Shown: positions 34,174-43,023, numbered from the stretch's first letter. The stretch is 64,000 bases of DNA from Flavobacterium zepuense (GCF_007097145.1 NZ_VJVZ01000013.1:1-64000), one strand, 5' to 3'. Numbers and translations are program-made. Notes: generated by a model from the sequence alone, not told the origin.

Positions 34174-35622
34174 TTAAAACTGAAAGTAAATAAACTGCTG
34201 GTTCTTACCGGCAAACAAAAACAGCGCGGCAATAATGGCGTAGTAAAATGCTATCCTAACCGGTTTGGTAAAGTTGGTGTCCAGTTTTTCTATGGCATAT
34301 TGGTGCTCGCGCCCCTGCCATTCAATGATTAAAAATACAGCCAGTAACAGAATGGTTATCTTTGCATTGGCTGCCACATAAAAACTGGGTACGGTAAACA
34401 GGGTGCGCGAAAATATAGTGCTTATGTATTTAAATGCATGCGTGAGGCTATCGGCCCTGAAAAAGATCCACGCAAAAGTAACCAGACTGAAGGTAAACAG
34501 TATCTGAACAGTTTCTTTTAGGCCTGGCAGCCATTTACCGGGTGCAACAATGGTAAGGTAGCGGCGGTTGGTTTTGGTGAGCAGCAAGGGCATAAAATAC
34601 AGTGCGTGCAGCATGCCCCAGGCAATAAACGTAAGGTTGGCGCCATGCCAAAAACCACTGATGATAAAAATAACAAACGTATTGCGGATGGCGGCAAAGC
34701 GGCCGTTTTGGCTTCCGCCGAGGGGAATGTATACGTAATCCCTAAACCAGGTGGTTAACGATATGTGCCAGCGCCTCCAGAATTCGGCAATATTGCGCGA
34801 AAAGTAGGGAAACGAAAAGTTGCGGATAAGGTCGATGCCAAACAGACGTGCCGTACCAATGGCAATATCGGAATAGCCCGAAAAATCACCATAAATCTGG
34901 AAGGCAAAAAATACCGCCCCCATTGCCAGCGAACTACCGCTAAGGTGCAGGTGGCTGTTAAAGGTTACATTAGCCAGTTCGGCACAATTATCGGCAATGA
35001 CCACCTTTTTAAACAATCCCCATAAAATTTGGCGAAGTCCGTTTATGGCGTTGCTGTAATCAAAAGTCCGTTTGGTTTTTAACTGCGGTAACAGGTGGGT
35101 GGCACGCTCTATTGGTCCGGCCACAAGAAGTGGAAAAAAGCTCACAAATAGGGCATAGGTTATAAAATCCCGCTCGGCTTTTATCCTGCCCTGATAGGTG
35201 TCAATTATATACGATAGCCCATGAAAGGTGTAGAACGATATCCCCACGGGAAGGATTATTTTTAGCAATAACGGACTCACACTCAACCCCACGGTAGCCA
35301 AAGCATCCTGTAACGAGAGCGCAAAAAAGTTGTAGTATTTAAATACACCCAGTAGCCCCAGGTTTATACAAATGCTGATCCACAGCCATGTTTTCTTAGC
35401 GCGCTGGCGGGTTTCCGACTCAATTTTCAGGGCGGAAAAATAATCTAAAGCGGTAGAGAACAGAAGCAGGAAGAGAAAACGCCAGTCCCAGTTGGCATAA
35501 AAAAAGTAGCTTGCCACCAGCAATAGTATGTTTTGCCCCTTTACGGTTTTGCCTGCTATAAACCAGTGCAGTACAAATACTGCCGGTAAAAAAAGCGCGA
35601 AACCTATTGAGTTAAAAAGCAT
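34174..35622 (-). CDS. MBOAT-family O-acyltransferase
   Basis: This 482-residue polytopic protein has MBOAT hallmarks: the active-site His in FWHGANLTFIAWG (~306), WRRWHISLTTWFRDYVYIPLGGS (~270-292) and DFSGYSDIAIGTARLFGI. It resembles AlgI/PatA-type transferases that move acyl (often acetyl) groups across the inner membrane to a polysaccharide. The SGNH gene follows with a 2-base gap. There are no glycan synthesis genes nearby, so the acceptor cannot be inferred. Confidence 0.92.
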   Translation of the reverse strand: MLFNSIGFALFLPAVFVLHWFIAGKTVKGQNILLLVASYFFYANWDWRFLFLLLFSTALDYFSALKIESETRQRAKKTWLWISICINLGLLGVFKYYNFFALSLQDALATVGLSVSPLLLKIILPVGISFYTFHGLSYIIDTYQGRIKAERDFITYALFVSFFPLLVAGPIERATHLLPQLKTKRTFDYSNAINGLRQILWGLFKKVVIADNCAELANVTFNSHLHLSGSSLAMGAVFFAFQIYGDFSGYSDIAIGTARLFGIDLIRNFSFPYFSRNIAEFWRRWHISLTTWFRDYVYIPLGGSQNGRFAAIRNTFVIFIISGFWHGANLTFIAWGMLHALYFMPLLLTKTNRRYLTIVAPGKWLPGLKETVQILFTFSLVTFAWIFFRADSLTHAFKYISTIFSRTLFTVPSFYVAANAKITILLLAVFLIIEWQGREHQYAIEKLDTNFTKPVRIAFYYAIIAALFLFAGKNQQFIYFQF

Positions 35623-35689
35623 TACTAAGGGGTGTTGCCGTTGCTTTGGTAAACATACTATTTATGCGCCATAAATGCAAAGGGCATTT

Positions 35690-36859
35690 TTAGGCACGCT
35701 GCCTGTCCCTTAAAAACAGGTAGCCAAAAGCTGCCAATGTTATACCTGCCGATACATACAGCACCAGCGGTATCCGCGCCAAATCATCCTGGTAATACCA
35801 TCCGGCAAAGAGCGCGCCAAGGCCAATACCGGCTTCGAGCGCAATATACATGGTTGCCATAGCCTTGCCACGATGGTTGGGCAGGCTCATATCTACCGTC
35901 CACGCATTAAGCGCGGGCGAGAGTACACCCTGTGCAATACCATATACGGCGGCCCCCGTTATAAGCAGTATAAGGCTATTGGCCATGCCAATAATTATGA
36001 GTGAAGTTACCAATACTACTAACCCTACTTTAATTACTTTGATTCTGCCATAGCGGTCGGATGCCTTGCCGGCCACAAACCTGATTAAGAGTGATGCAAT
36101 GGTAAAAACCATAAAGAAAAGCCCTTTGTTGGCAATACCCAGATGGGCAGACTGGTCAGGGATCAGAGTTAGTATTGCGCCATAGCCAATGTAGGTCATG
36201 ATTATGACGATGGCAGCGGGCAGCACTTCGGGCGCTATGATGTCGCGGCGCGAAAGCTTAAGCAAGGCAAAGCTGAACTTTTGCTTCATAGGCAAGGTTT
36301 CCTTCATATTCATAAGGATAACGATAGACAGCAATGCAAAAGCCGACGATATGTAAAACAGTACGTTGATAGAAAAGTGGAGTGTAATGTATCCGCCTAT
36401 AGCAGGCCCAATAGCCATACCGGTGCTAAAACACAGGCCGTGTATGCCCAGCGCTTCGCCCCAGCGTTCTTTAGGGGCAATATCGGCAACGTAAGCGGCA
36501 GTTGCCGTAGGCTTAAACCCGGTTGAAAATCCATGCAGTAACCTCAAAAACAAAAAGCCGCCCACGGTTGCCAGCAGGGGGTATAAAAAGCCACATACAA
36601 AGCACACTATAGAGCCAACCGCCATAACCGGCACACGGCCCAGGGTATCTGTCAGCCGCCCGCTAAAGGGGCGCGATATGCCTGCGGTAACGGTAAACAG
36701 GGCAATGATAAGCCCTTTGTATTCGGCACCGCCAAGGCTGCTGAGGTAGGCGGGGAGTTCGGGTATCAGCATGTTAAAGCTGGCCGAGAACAGCAGCGAA
36801 CTAAGGCACAGCAAGCCGAACTGGAGGTTGTAAATTGGGTGTTTTTCCGGGTTGTTCAT
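35690..36859 (-). CDS. MFS transporter
   Basis: This 389-residue protein has about 12 membrane segments. The loop motif GRLTDTLGRVPVM (about 65-78) and its repeat GKASDRYGRIKVIK (about 261-274) are the MFS motif A. The motif-C-like region GPAIGGYITLHF suggests a drug/H+ antiporter-type exporter. The substrate is unknown. A -7 box lies 8 bases before ATG 36859, so it is a separate transcript from the MBOAT pair downstream. Confidence 0.88.
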   Translation of the reverse strand: MNNPEKHPIYNLQFGLLCLSSLLFSASFNMLIPELPAYLSSLGGAEYKGLIIALFTVTAGISRPFSGRLTDTLGRVPVMAVGSIVCFVCGFLYPLLATVGGFLFLRLLHGFSTGFKPTATAAYVADIAPKERWGEALGIHGLCFSTGMAIGPAIGGYITLHFSINVLFYISSAFALLSIVILMNMKETLPMKQKFSFALLKLSRRDIIAPEVLPAAIVIIMTYIGYGAILTLIPDQSAHLGIANKGLFFMVFTIASLLIRFVAGKASDRYGRIKVIKVGLVVLVTSLIIIGMANSLILLITGAAVYGIAQGVLSPALNAWTVDMSLPNHRGKAMATMYIALEAGIGLGALFAGWYYQDDLARIPLVLYVSAGITLAAFGYLFLRDRQRA

Positions 36860-36867
36860 TGGTCATA

Positions 36868-36875
36868 CAAAGGTA
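36868..36875 (-). promoter_or_regulatory. -7 box TACCTTTG
   Basis: Minus-strand TACCTTTG lies 8 bases before ATG 36859 of the MFS gene. Confidence 0.6.
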
Positions 36876-36904
36876 TGCGATAGTACAATGTGTGGCAATA
36901 AATA

Positions 36905-37110
36905 TTTATAGCCTTTTCTTTTGCCTTGATGCAAAAGAAACAAAAAATCAAGGCTACATCTTTTTTAGCTACAAATTATTTCAAAAAGGCTAAATCATTT
37001 GAACTTGCTTCGCTTCAAACAGCAAATGATTTTTAACGCCTTTTCTCATAATTTGCTTAACGCAAAAAGATGAGGCCGCCTGAGCTTCACTCTTTCGTTC
37101 TTACTTGTGC
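36905..37110. repeat. MITE-like intergenic block with hairpins
   Basis: Contains CTTTTGC-CTTGAT-GCAAAAG (36918-36937) and AAATCATTTG...CAAATGATTT (36992-37032) hairpins and the sequence AAAATCAAGGCTA. There is no ORF. I believe similar blocks occur in other Flavobacteriaceae, but I cannot search. Confidence 0.5.
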
Positions 37111-37170
37111 TGAATTGCTTGTGTACATTAACTAACAGCCGTATCTTAGGTGTTACAAAAACATTTTATA

Positions 37171-38007
37171 ATGAAAAACATTCTTTGCCTTTTTTCCTGC
37201 TTTTTCTTTTTAGTGTCGTGCAATGCCCAAACCCAAACAGGCCCTAAAGACCTGATGCATTTAAAATACGGATCGGAAAAGCAAAATACGCTTGATTTGT
37301 ACCTGCCTAAAACCTACACAGAAAAGACCCCTGTTGTTATTATGCTGCACGGCGGTGCATGGATGCTGGGTGGTAATGAATATACCGAAAAAACATCTAA
37401 AGACCTGCGCAATCGTGGTTTTGTCGTAGCGAATGTTGATTACAGGTATGTGAACGATTCGGTTAGTGCAAAAAACCTGCTGCGCGATATAGATGATGCC
37501 ATAACGTATGTAGAAAAGCAGGCGGCGCAGTACCATTACAGCCCAAAAGGGTATCATATGGCGGGTATAAGTGCCGGTGCGCACCTGTCGCTTTTGTATG
37601 GCTATACCACCTCTAAAACCGTTAAGTCGATCACCGCCTTGTGCGCACCTTCACGCTTGGACGACCCTAATGACATCAATGAATTTAACAAGCACCAGCT
37701 GGTACACAATGTTGAGCTATTAGCCGATGCCAAGTATATTCCCGGGCAAAAATTAGGCACCGAGTTTACGGTTGTGAGTCCGTACTCGCATATAAAAGCA
37801 ATCCCAACGCTGTTGTTTCATGGCGATGCCGATAACATAGTGCCGTACTCGCAGTCGGTATTTTTGTATGGCGAATTGCAAAAGAAGGGTGTGAAATCAA
37901 AGTTTGTAACCATGAAAGGCAAAGGCCACGACTGCGGCATGAACCAACCCAATAGCGAAAAGAAAGTGCTTGACGAGATTACTAAATGGGTGGAGTTGTA
38001 TAATTAG
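37171..38007 (+). CDS. Lipoprotein alpha/beta-hydrolase (esterase-like)
   Basis: The protein starts MKNILCLFSCFFFLVSC, a lipoprotein signal with Cys17. The alpha/beta-hydrolase elements are HGGAW (60-64, oxyanion hole), GISAG (nucleophile Ser134), an Asp in HGDAD (~219-221) and His253 in KGHDCG, as in the BD-FAE/carboxylesterase group. It probably hydrolyses small esters at the cell surface or in the periplasm. ATG 37171 is preferred over an in-frame TTG at 37150. The RAYT transposase gene follows 79 bases later. Confidence 0.88.
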   Translation: MKNILCLFSCFFFLVSCNAQTQTGPKDLMHLKYGSEKQNTLDLYLPKTYTEKTPVVIMLHGGAWMLGGNEYTEKTSKDLRNRGFVVANVDYRYVNDSVSAKNLLRDIDDAITYVEKQAAQYHYSPKGYHMAGISAGAHLSLLYGYTTSKTVKSITALCAPSRLDDPNDINEFNKHQLVHNVELLADAKYIPGQKLGTEFTVVSPYSHIKAIPTLLFHGDADNIVPYSQSVFLYGELQKKGVKSKFVTMKGKGHDCGMNQPNSEKKVLDEITKWVELYN

Positions 38008-38036
38008 GGTGGGGTGGGGTAGCATTATTAACACCT

Positions 38037-38066
38037 GAGTGATAGCGCGGATTTGCAATCCGTGCC
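38037..38066 (+). repeat. REP element 1 (upstream of the transposase)
   Basis: The palindromic core GCGCGGATTTGCAATCCG is preceded by GAGTGATA and followed by TGCC. It is the left flank of the RAYT gene. Confidence 0.8.
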
Positions 38067-38086
38067 GGTAACAATAATTATTTTCT

Positions 38087-38641
38087 ATGTCAACTAAATA
38101 CAAAGCAATAACAACCGAAGAGGCATATTTTATTACAATAACTACCGTAGGTTGGATTGATGTTTTTACAAGATTAAATCAGAAATACAATATAATAAAT
38201 GCCCTTGACTATTGTAGCAAGCATAAAGGCTTAGAGATATATGCATACTGCCTGATGCCAAGTCACCTGCATATCCTTTGCAAAGGAGTAGACGGAGCTG
38301 TATTGTCGGATATTATGAGAGACTTTAAAAAGTTTACTTCCAAAAAGATAATTACATCAATTATCGAAGAACCCGAAAGCCGTAGGGAATGGATGCTGGC
38401 ATATTTTGCAAAAGCATGCGAGCATTTAAAAAGGCCACAGCAATTTAAGGTGTGGCAGGAAGGTTATCATGCCGAAATTGTAGAAACCAATTGGTTTATA
38501 AAACAAAAGGTAAAATATATTCATAATAACCCAGTAGCAGAAAAATTTGTTAGCCTACCTGAAGATTATTATTTCAGTTCGGCTCGAAATTATGCAGGAT
38601 TGGACAATGATTTAGATATAGTTTTGCTTGATCTGTTTTGA
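38087..38641 (+). mobile_element. REP-associated tyrosine transposase (RAYT, TnpA_REP)
   Basis: The 184-residue protein is a Y1/HUH single-strand transposase: the metal-binding HLH motif is at His60-Leu-His62 (YCLMPSHLHIL), and the catalytic Tyr144 is in VKYIHNNPV. The N-terminal YFITITTVG strand and the ending YYFSSARNYAG are typical of the RAYT subgroup. Such enzymes act on REP palindromes. Here the gene is flanked by three REPs with the same core on both sides (38037, 38676, 38761 inverted), so it looks like a complete REPtron. The frame is intact, so the enzyme may be active. Confidence 0.92.
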
Positions 38642-38675
38642 TTAATTCAAAGTGATAACTGATTTTCTACCAGCA

Positions 38676-38704
38676 GAGTAATAGCGCGGATTTGTAATCC
38701 GTGC
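38676..38704 (+). repeat. REP element 2
   Basis: GAGTAATAGCGCGGATTT then GTAATCCGTGC: same orientation as REP 1 with few changes, 35 bases after the transposase stop. Confidence 0.8.
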
Positions 38705-38760
38705 ACATACTACTGAGTTTCTGTATCAGGTAAATAAATCTTATTCTGGTTACATTGCCT

Positions 38761-38835
38761 GCACGGATTGCAAATCCGCGCTATCACTCATGCGTAAATT
38801 TGATACGCAATAGCGAAATTCCCGCTATCACTCAA
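38761..38835 (-). repeat. REP element 3 (inverted) and a degenerate REP
   Basis: GCACGGATTGCAAATCCGCG (38761-38780) continues into CTATCACTC, the exact inverse of REP 1. A shorter copy around AGCGAAATTCCCGCTATCAC follows at 38812-38831. REPs 2 and 3 form a head-to-head pair of the BIME kind. Confidence 0.75.
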
Positions 38836-38947
38836 AAGGCTTATTCTAACTGTTGGGAATCTATCAATTACCGTTTATTGTAACGTTAGTACTAAAAAGC
38901 TAAATAATTTTATGATGGCGTGGCTGTTTTGGCACTGCGTTTTTACT

Positions 38948-38955
38948 TAAATTTG
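38948..38955 (+). promoter_or_regulatory. -7 box TAAATTTG
   Basis: It matches the consensus, has TTTG 16 bases upstream (38928-38931) and lies 42 bases before ATG 38998. Confidence 0.6.
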
Positions 38956-38997
38956 TAACCTGTTTTAAACCAAGTAATAAACTAATACCCGCGATAT

Positions 38998-39564
38998 ATG
39001 AAATTTGCTAAAAAACTTTCGCTAATAGCCCTTGCTGCTGTGTTGTTTACAAGTTGTAAGGACACCTCTAAAGATGGCAACCTTGAAACGCCTAAAGAAG
39101 AAATTGTAACCGACAGCACCCAGAAAAAAGAAACCGCTGCTAACCTTGAAACGGCTACATTTAAAATTGAGGGTATGACCTGCCCAATGGGTTGTGCGGC
39201 TACCATTCAGGATAAGCTTGCCCATATGGAAGGTGTTGATGATGCTAAAGTTGACTTTGACAGCAAAACGGCTACCATATCTTTTGACCCTGCCAAACAA
39301 ACTGCCGAAAGCTTTGTACAAACGGTTGAGAAAATTGCCGGAGGTGTTTATAAGGTATCTGATGTAAAATCATCGGGTGATAAGGCATACTATTCAGGAC
39401 ACGATAAGGATAAGAAGAAAAAGAAAAAAGCCGAGAAAGAGGCTAAAGAGGCTGCTGCCAAAGCTAAAAAAGACGGTAAGCCATCGTGCTGTTCGGCCGA
39501 TGCCAAGACGGAGAAAAAAGCAGGATGCTGTTCTGCCGATGCAAAAAAAGGTGGTAACCTATAA
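38998..39564 (+). CDS. Heavy-metal-associated (HMA) domain lipoprotein
   Basis: A lipoprotein signal ends at Cys20 (LFTSC). An HMA fold follows with the metal motif GMTCPMGC (Cys62, Cys66) and the betaalphabeta pattern of copper-chaperone-like domains (ATFKIEGMTC...VEKIAGGVYKVSDV). The motif is CPMGC, three residues between the cysteines rather than the usual two. The C-terminal 60 residues are Lys/Ala-rich with two copies of CCSADAK, which could bind further metal. It may act in envelope copper or other metal handling; no metal-transport genes are adjacent. Confidence 0.85.
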   Translation: MKFAKKLSLIALAAVLFTSCKDTSKDGNLETPKEEIVTDSTQKKETAANLETATFKIEGMTCPMGCAATIQDKLAHMEGVDDAKVDFDSKTATISFDPAKQTAESFVQTVEKIAGGVYKVSDVKSSGDKAYYSGHDKDKKKKKKAEKEAKEAAAKAKKDGKPSCCSADAKTEKKAGCCSADAKKGGNL

Positions 39565-39586
39565 TCAGGGTTCTAAAATATTTACA

Positions 39587-39614
39587 AGAAGCAGCTTAGG
39601 GCTGCTTTTTTTTT
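39587..39614 (+). terminator. Rho-independent terminator
   Basis: AAGCAGC/GCTGCTT stem with a TTAGG loop and eight or more T, 23 bases after the HMA lipoprotein stop. Confidence 0.85.
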
Positions 39615-39637
39615 GTGGCATTTTATGGAAGCAAGCA

Positions 39638-39860
39638 TGTCATTCTGACGAAGGAAGAATCTCGATAATTTATTGCGTGCTCCCCGAGTGAGATTGCCGC
39701 GCTCCATTGCATTTCGCTCGCAATGACAGGCTCCTGTGCTTACTCAAATTCGTAAAAATCTGTGTAAATCCCCGCCTGTACCATTCGGGCAGGCGCGATT
39801 GCGAAGCATCAGCGTCATCCGCGTTCCATTAAAACTGAAAACTGAAAACTGCGACTGTGA
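39638..39860. repeat. Mixed dispersed repeats
   Basis: Three known-looking blocks lie in a row: GTCATTCTGACGAAGGAAG...CTCGCAATGACAGG (39638-39728), CGCGATTGCGAAGCATC..CATCCGCGTTCCATT (39794-39829, also at 24355-24397), and tandem AACTGAAA copies with GCGACTG (39833-39857). No gene is present. Confidence 0.65.
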
Positions 39861-39866
39861 CTTTCT

Positions 39867-40484
39867 TTAAAGATTCCCTAAAATATCAATTTTATCGCTG
39901 GTAGAGATACCACCGGGGTTACAACCCGGCAGCCCCTCAGGGATGGATTTATTGATGGTTTTATAGTACTCTACCCATGCAGGGAAGAACGCGTTGGTGC
40001 CGGGCTCTTTATACGTCATAGGGTATAGTTTAAAAAAAGGCTTGCCTTTATTGGAATCTTTAAAAGCATCATATATAAGTTCTGAGCAGTAGTAGCTGCC
40101 GTTACCATAAACATATTCATCATCATACGGTACGCCCATTTGCTTTAGCGAAAATGCAATGGCGGCAGGTATAAGCTTTTGGTATTTCTTTTTAAGGCGG
40201 CCTACCAGCATAGGCTTACCAGTGTTTTTACTGAAACTCTGTAGCGTGCTAAGCCGTACCGCGCTTCCGGCGGCCTCTATAATGTAAAGGGTGTCATTGC
40301 GGTGGTATACCAATCCCATGTGGCTGTAATCGGCGCCATTGTGGCCCTCTGTTACGGCTTCTATGGCATCGCAAAGCGGGCCGCAGTCCATATCCTGGAA
40401 AATAAGGTCGCCATCTTTAAGATCGATCTTACTTTGTGCAGCAACCGATGTTATGCTGAAAAGAAAAATAAGTAGGTATTTCAT
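39867..40484 (-). CDS. YiiX/YebB-like permuted NlpC/P60 cysteine hydrolase
   Basis: The signal peptide MKYLLIFLFSITSVAAQ is followed by KDGDLIFQDMDCG, DYSHMGLVYH (His55) and SYYCSELIYDAF (Cys133), the permuted papain-like arrangement of the YiiX/YaeF family, in which His precedes Cys. Family members are predicted amidases or lipid-processing hydrolases of the envelope. ATG 40484 is one base after the stop of the upstream gene, so they are coupled. An earlier in-frame start at 40508 would overlap that gene. It is the last gene of the ftsX-truB operon. Confidence 0.85.
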   Translation of the reverse strand: MKYLLIFLFSITSVAAQSKIDLKDGDLIFQDMDCGPLCDAIEAVTEGHNGADYSHMGLVYHRNDTLYIIEAAGSAVRLSTLQSFSKNTGKPMLVGRLKKKYQKLIPAAIAFSLKQMGVPYDDEYVYGNGSYYCSELIYDAFKDSNKGKPFFKLYPMTYKEPGTNAFFPAWVEYYKTINKSIPEGLPGCNPGGISTSDKIDILGNL

Positions 40485-40485
40485 T

Positions 40486-41124
40486 TTATAAAAAATCAAA
40501 GAAAGCAAGGCCTATACATATTGTCCCTACACGATCATATTCATGCAAAGGAAATGCATACAGGTTGGCTTCCACATACAAAGATACTTCATTATCCTTT
40601 ATTGCACCTATACGGTACTTTTGGTATGTTCCGCCTAAATCGCCACGGCCTAACGCAAATGCATACCCATAGCCATATTGCAGGCAAATGTTGGTTTCTT
40701 CCCATAGTTGCGGCGTAAATAAAACGCTGCCAAATACCGGAGCTATTACCAGTTTATTAGTTCCGGAATATTCAACACCAGTATTGGCAGAAACGCCTAA
40801 CCACTTTTTAAGGTGTACGCCATAGCCGGCGTTAACCGCTAAGCCATCGGGTAAAATGTAATCAAGCGCACTGTATTTATCTTCTTCATAGTCGTTTACG
40901 CCATTTTGGTCATCATCAACATAGGCAATGTTGTCTTCACGGTATGGGTTTGCCCTTAGCGGAATTGAAATGCTAAACTGCCCAAAGAACGGTTTTTCTT
41001 TAGGAGGCTTTTCACCTTCAGGGATGCCCTTGGTTATAAATACGGTTTCATCCCGGGTTATTTGTGCGTGGGAGGCCAGGGCAAAAAAGAGGAGTAAGGC
41101 AGTTATTTTAAGCGGAGACTTCAT
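40486..41124 (-). CDS. Exported protein, possible outer-membrane protein
   Basis: The signal peptide MKSPLKITALLLFFALASHAQ indicates export. The remaining 190 residues contain alternating beta-strand patterns (LAVNAGYGVHLKKWLGVSANTGVEYSG, ICLQYGYGYAFALG) and end with hydrophobic aromatic residues (GLAFFDFL), which fits a small beta-barrel. The family is not recognised. ATG 41124 lies inside the last codons of truB, a 17-base overlap, so it is translationally coupled to the operon. Confidence 0.75.
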   Translation of the reverse strand: MKSPLKITALLLFFALASHAQITRDETVFITKGIPEGEKPPKEKPFFGQFSISIPLRANPYREDNIAYVDDDQNGVNDYEEDKYSALDYILPDGLAVNAGYGVHLKKWLGVSANTGVEYSGTNKLVIAPVFGSVLFTPQLWEETNICLQYGYGYAFALGRGDLGGTYQKYRIGAIKDNEVSLYVEANLYAFPLHEYDRVGTICIGLAFFDFL

Positions 41125-41806
41125 CTTCAAAAGCATCTGGGGTTATGGCCTTTTCAACGGGAAATTCACCAATTTTAGTACGCCTTAGTGCGGTTAAATG
41201 TGCACCAGATTGTATGGCCAGTCCAAAATCGTAAGCTAAAGAACGAATATAAGTACCCTTGCTGCATACTACCCTAAAGTCTACTTCGGGCAGGGCAATG
41301 CGTGTAATTTCAAATTCGTGAATGGTAGTTTTGCGCGATGCTATCTCTACTTCTTCGCCTTTGCGTGCGTGTTCGTAGAGGCGTTTACCGTCTTTTTTAA
41401 TGGCCGAGAATACCGGTGGTTTCTGGTCGATCTCACCCATGAACTGAGGCACGGTTTCGTATACCAATTCGGGCGTTACATGATCGGTGGGAAAAGTTTC
41501 GTTAACCTCGGTCTCCAGATCGTATGATGGCGTAGTAGCGCCTATGTAAAAAGTGCCGGTATATTCTTTAGGCATGCCCTGCAACTCTGTAATGCGTTTG
41601 GTAAATTTACCGGTGCATACAATAAGCAGGCCTGTGGCTAAAGGGTCGAGCGTGCCGGCGTGGCCCACTTTTATTTTTTTAAGCCCAAGGTGTTTTTTAA
41701 GGCTCCACTTTACTTTGTTTACAGCCTGAAAAGAGCTCCATGTAAGTGGCTTATCTATAAGTACAATTTTTCCTTCCTGGAAATCTTCGGGGTTTGCAGC
41801 GGCCAA
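41108..41806 (-). CDS. truB: tRNA pseudouridine55 synthase
   Basis: TruB isomerises U55 of the T loop in all elongator tRNAs. The catalytic Asp is in GHAGTLDPLATGLL, with the preceding LIDKPLTWSSFQAVNKVKW and KKDGKRLYEHARKGEEVE also family-typical. No ATG lies near the 5' end: the frame opens with TTG 41806, six bases after the uppP stop, and the alignment of LIDKP near residue 17 supports this start. The gene overlaps the next one by 17 bases. The ftsX-DUF3098-uppP-truB order is conserved in Bacteroidota. Confidence 0.94.
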   Translation of the reverse strand: MAAANPEDFQEGKIVLIDKPLTWSSFQAVNKVKWSLKKHLGLKKIKVGHAGTLDPLATGLLIVCTGKFTKRITELQGMPKEYTGTFYIGATTPSYDLETEVNETFPTDHVTPELVYETVPQFMGEIDQKPPVFSAIKKDGKRLYEHARKGEEVEIASRKTTIHEFEITRIALPEVDFRVVCSKGTYIRSLAYDFGLAIQSGAHLTALRRTKIGEFPVEKAITPDAFEDEVSA

Positions 41807-41812
41807 TGTGTT

Positions 41813-42619
41813 TTATTTGGTAGTTATAAAATAAGCCAGTAGCGCAAAGCCCACAACAATACGGTAGTAACCCCAGGGCTTAAAGCCGTATTTTTTAATA
41901 ACGCCTATAAAGCCTTTAATGGCAATAATAGCCACCACAAATGCAATAACATTACCAAGCAGGAACAATTTAAGGTTGTCGCCTTCCATAAGCATTTCGT
42001 AGCCTTTAACCTCTGCAGGGCCATATTTTTTAAGCAGTACAGAGTATACGGTTACGGCAAGCATGGTAGGCACGGCAAGGAAAAAAGAGAATTCGGCAGC
42101 CGTTTCGCGGGTTAGTTTTTGCTGCATACCGCCAATGATGGAGGCGGCAGAGCGGCTGGTGCCCGGCATCATGGCAAGGCATTGCCAAAAGCCAATGGTA
42201 ATGGCTTTTTTAAGTGTAATGTCTTCTTCTTTAGCTATTACAGGGTTTTTAAAGTAATTGTCTATAAACAGCAATACAAAACCGCCCACAATAAGCATAA
42301 TGGCAATAGGTATAGGATCGCCCAGGGCTGCATCTATAAGGTCGTCAAAAAGGTAGCCTAATAAAAGGGCGGGCACCACGGCACAAGCTAATTTTACAAA
42401 GAAACTAATGCGGGTAAAATCAAAGAATTTCTTCCAGTACAATACTACCACGGCAAGTATGGCCCCAAACTGAATGGCGGTTTGGAACAGCTTTACAAAT
42501 TCGTCGTCCTGTATGCCGTAATACGAGCTCACAAAGATCATGTGGGCCGTGCTGGAAATTGGTAAATATTCGGTTAAACCCTCTATAATGGCAAGAAAAA
42601 TGGCTTGTATAAAATCCAT
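41813..42619 (-). CDS. uppP: Undecaprenyl-diphosphatase (bacitracin resistance protein)
   Basis: This 268-residue polytopic protein has the BacA/UppP motifs EGLTEYLPISSTAHMI (residues 13-28) and PGTSRSAASIIGG (about 158-170). It dephosphorylates undecaprenyl diphosphate so that the lipid carrier can be reused in peptidoglycan synthesis. It is ten bases after the DUF3098 gene and six bases before truB. Confidence 0.95.
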   Translation of the reverse strand: MDFIQAIFLAIIEGLTEYLPISSTAHMIFVSSYYGIQDDEFVKLFQTAIQFGAILAVVVLYWKKFFDFTRISFFVKLACAVVPALLLGYLFDDLIDAALGDPIPIAIMLIVGGFVLLFIDNYFKNPVIAKEEDITLKKAITIGFWQCLAMMPGTSRSAASIIGGMQQKLTRETAAEFSFFLAVPTMLAVTVYSVLLKKYGPAEVKGYEMLMEGDNLKLFLLGNVIAFVVAIIAIKGFIGVIKKYGFKPWGYYRIVVGFALLAYFITTK

Positions 42620-42629
42620 CTAATAATGT

Positions 42630-42944
42630 TTATTTTTTAAAATTCTTGATGGCTTTATCTTCCGGGAAAGGCTCGGTTGTAGTAGTTTCTACAGTGTTAG
42701 CTTCCTGCGGGTATGGGTTTTTAAGGATGGCATAAATAGTAATACCAAAACCTATAAGCACCACAGTAGGTGCCAGGCGAATGCGCCTCCAGTTAAAAAT
42801 AGCATCGCTAAACACTTTAGGGTCATCACTGCCACCGCCCGACATTAGTATAAAACCAAGGGCAATAACACCAAGGCCAATAAGCAGTATTTTATAATTA
42901 ACCTTTTCAAAAAGGAAATGGGTTTTTATTTCGTTGTTCTTCAC
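42630..42944 (-). CDS. DUF3098 small membrane protein
   Basis: This 104-residue protein has two membrane segments: KILLIGLGVIALGFILMSGGGSDDP, and TVVLIGFGITIYAILKNP. The GFxLMxGGGSxDPxxF motif and the FNWRRIRLAPTVVLxGF motif define DUF3098, which is always found between ftsX and uppP in Bacteroidota. The start is GTG 42944, since no ATG is available upstream of the conserved core. The function is unknown; context points to cell division or lipid-carrier recycling. Confidence 0.85.
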   Translation of the reverse strand: MKNNEIKTHFLFEKVNYKILLIGLGVIALGFILMSGGGSDDPKVFSDAIFNWRRIRLAPTVVLIGFGITIYAILKNPYPQEANTVETTTTEPFPEDKAIKNFKK

Positions 42945-42962
42945 TTTACAGAGTTTAAAGTT

Positions 42963-43023
42963 TAAAAGTTTAAAGTTTCAGGTTCCTCACCCCCAGCCTC
43001 TCTCCAAAGGAGAGGGGGAGCTT
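42963..43023. repeat. TTTAAAGTTTCAGGTT plus CTCACCCC..GGAGAGGGGG repeat
   Basis: The first part repeats the hairpin arm at 16217-16286. The second (CTCACCCCCAGCCTCTCTCC, AAAGGAGAGGGGGAGC) is the same palindromic family that bounds the DUF559 insertion in leuS. It lies between ftsX and the DUF3098 gene. Confidence 0.75.
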
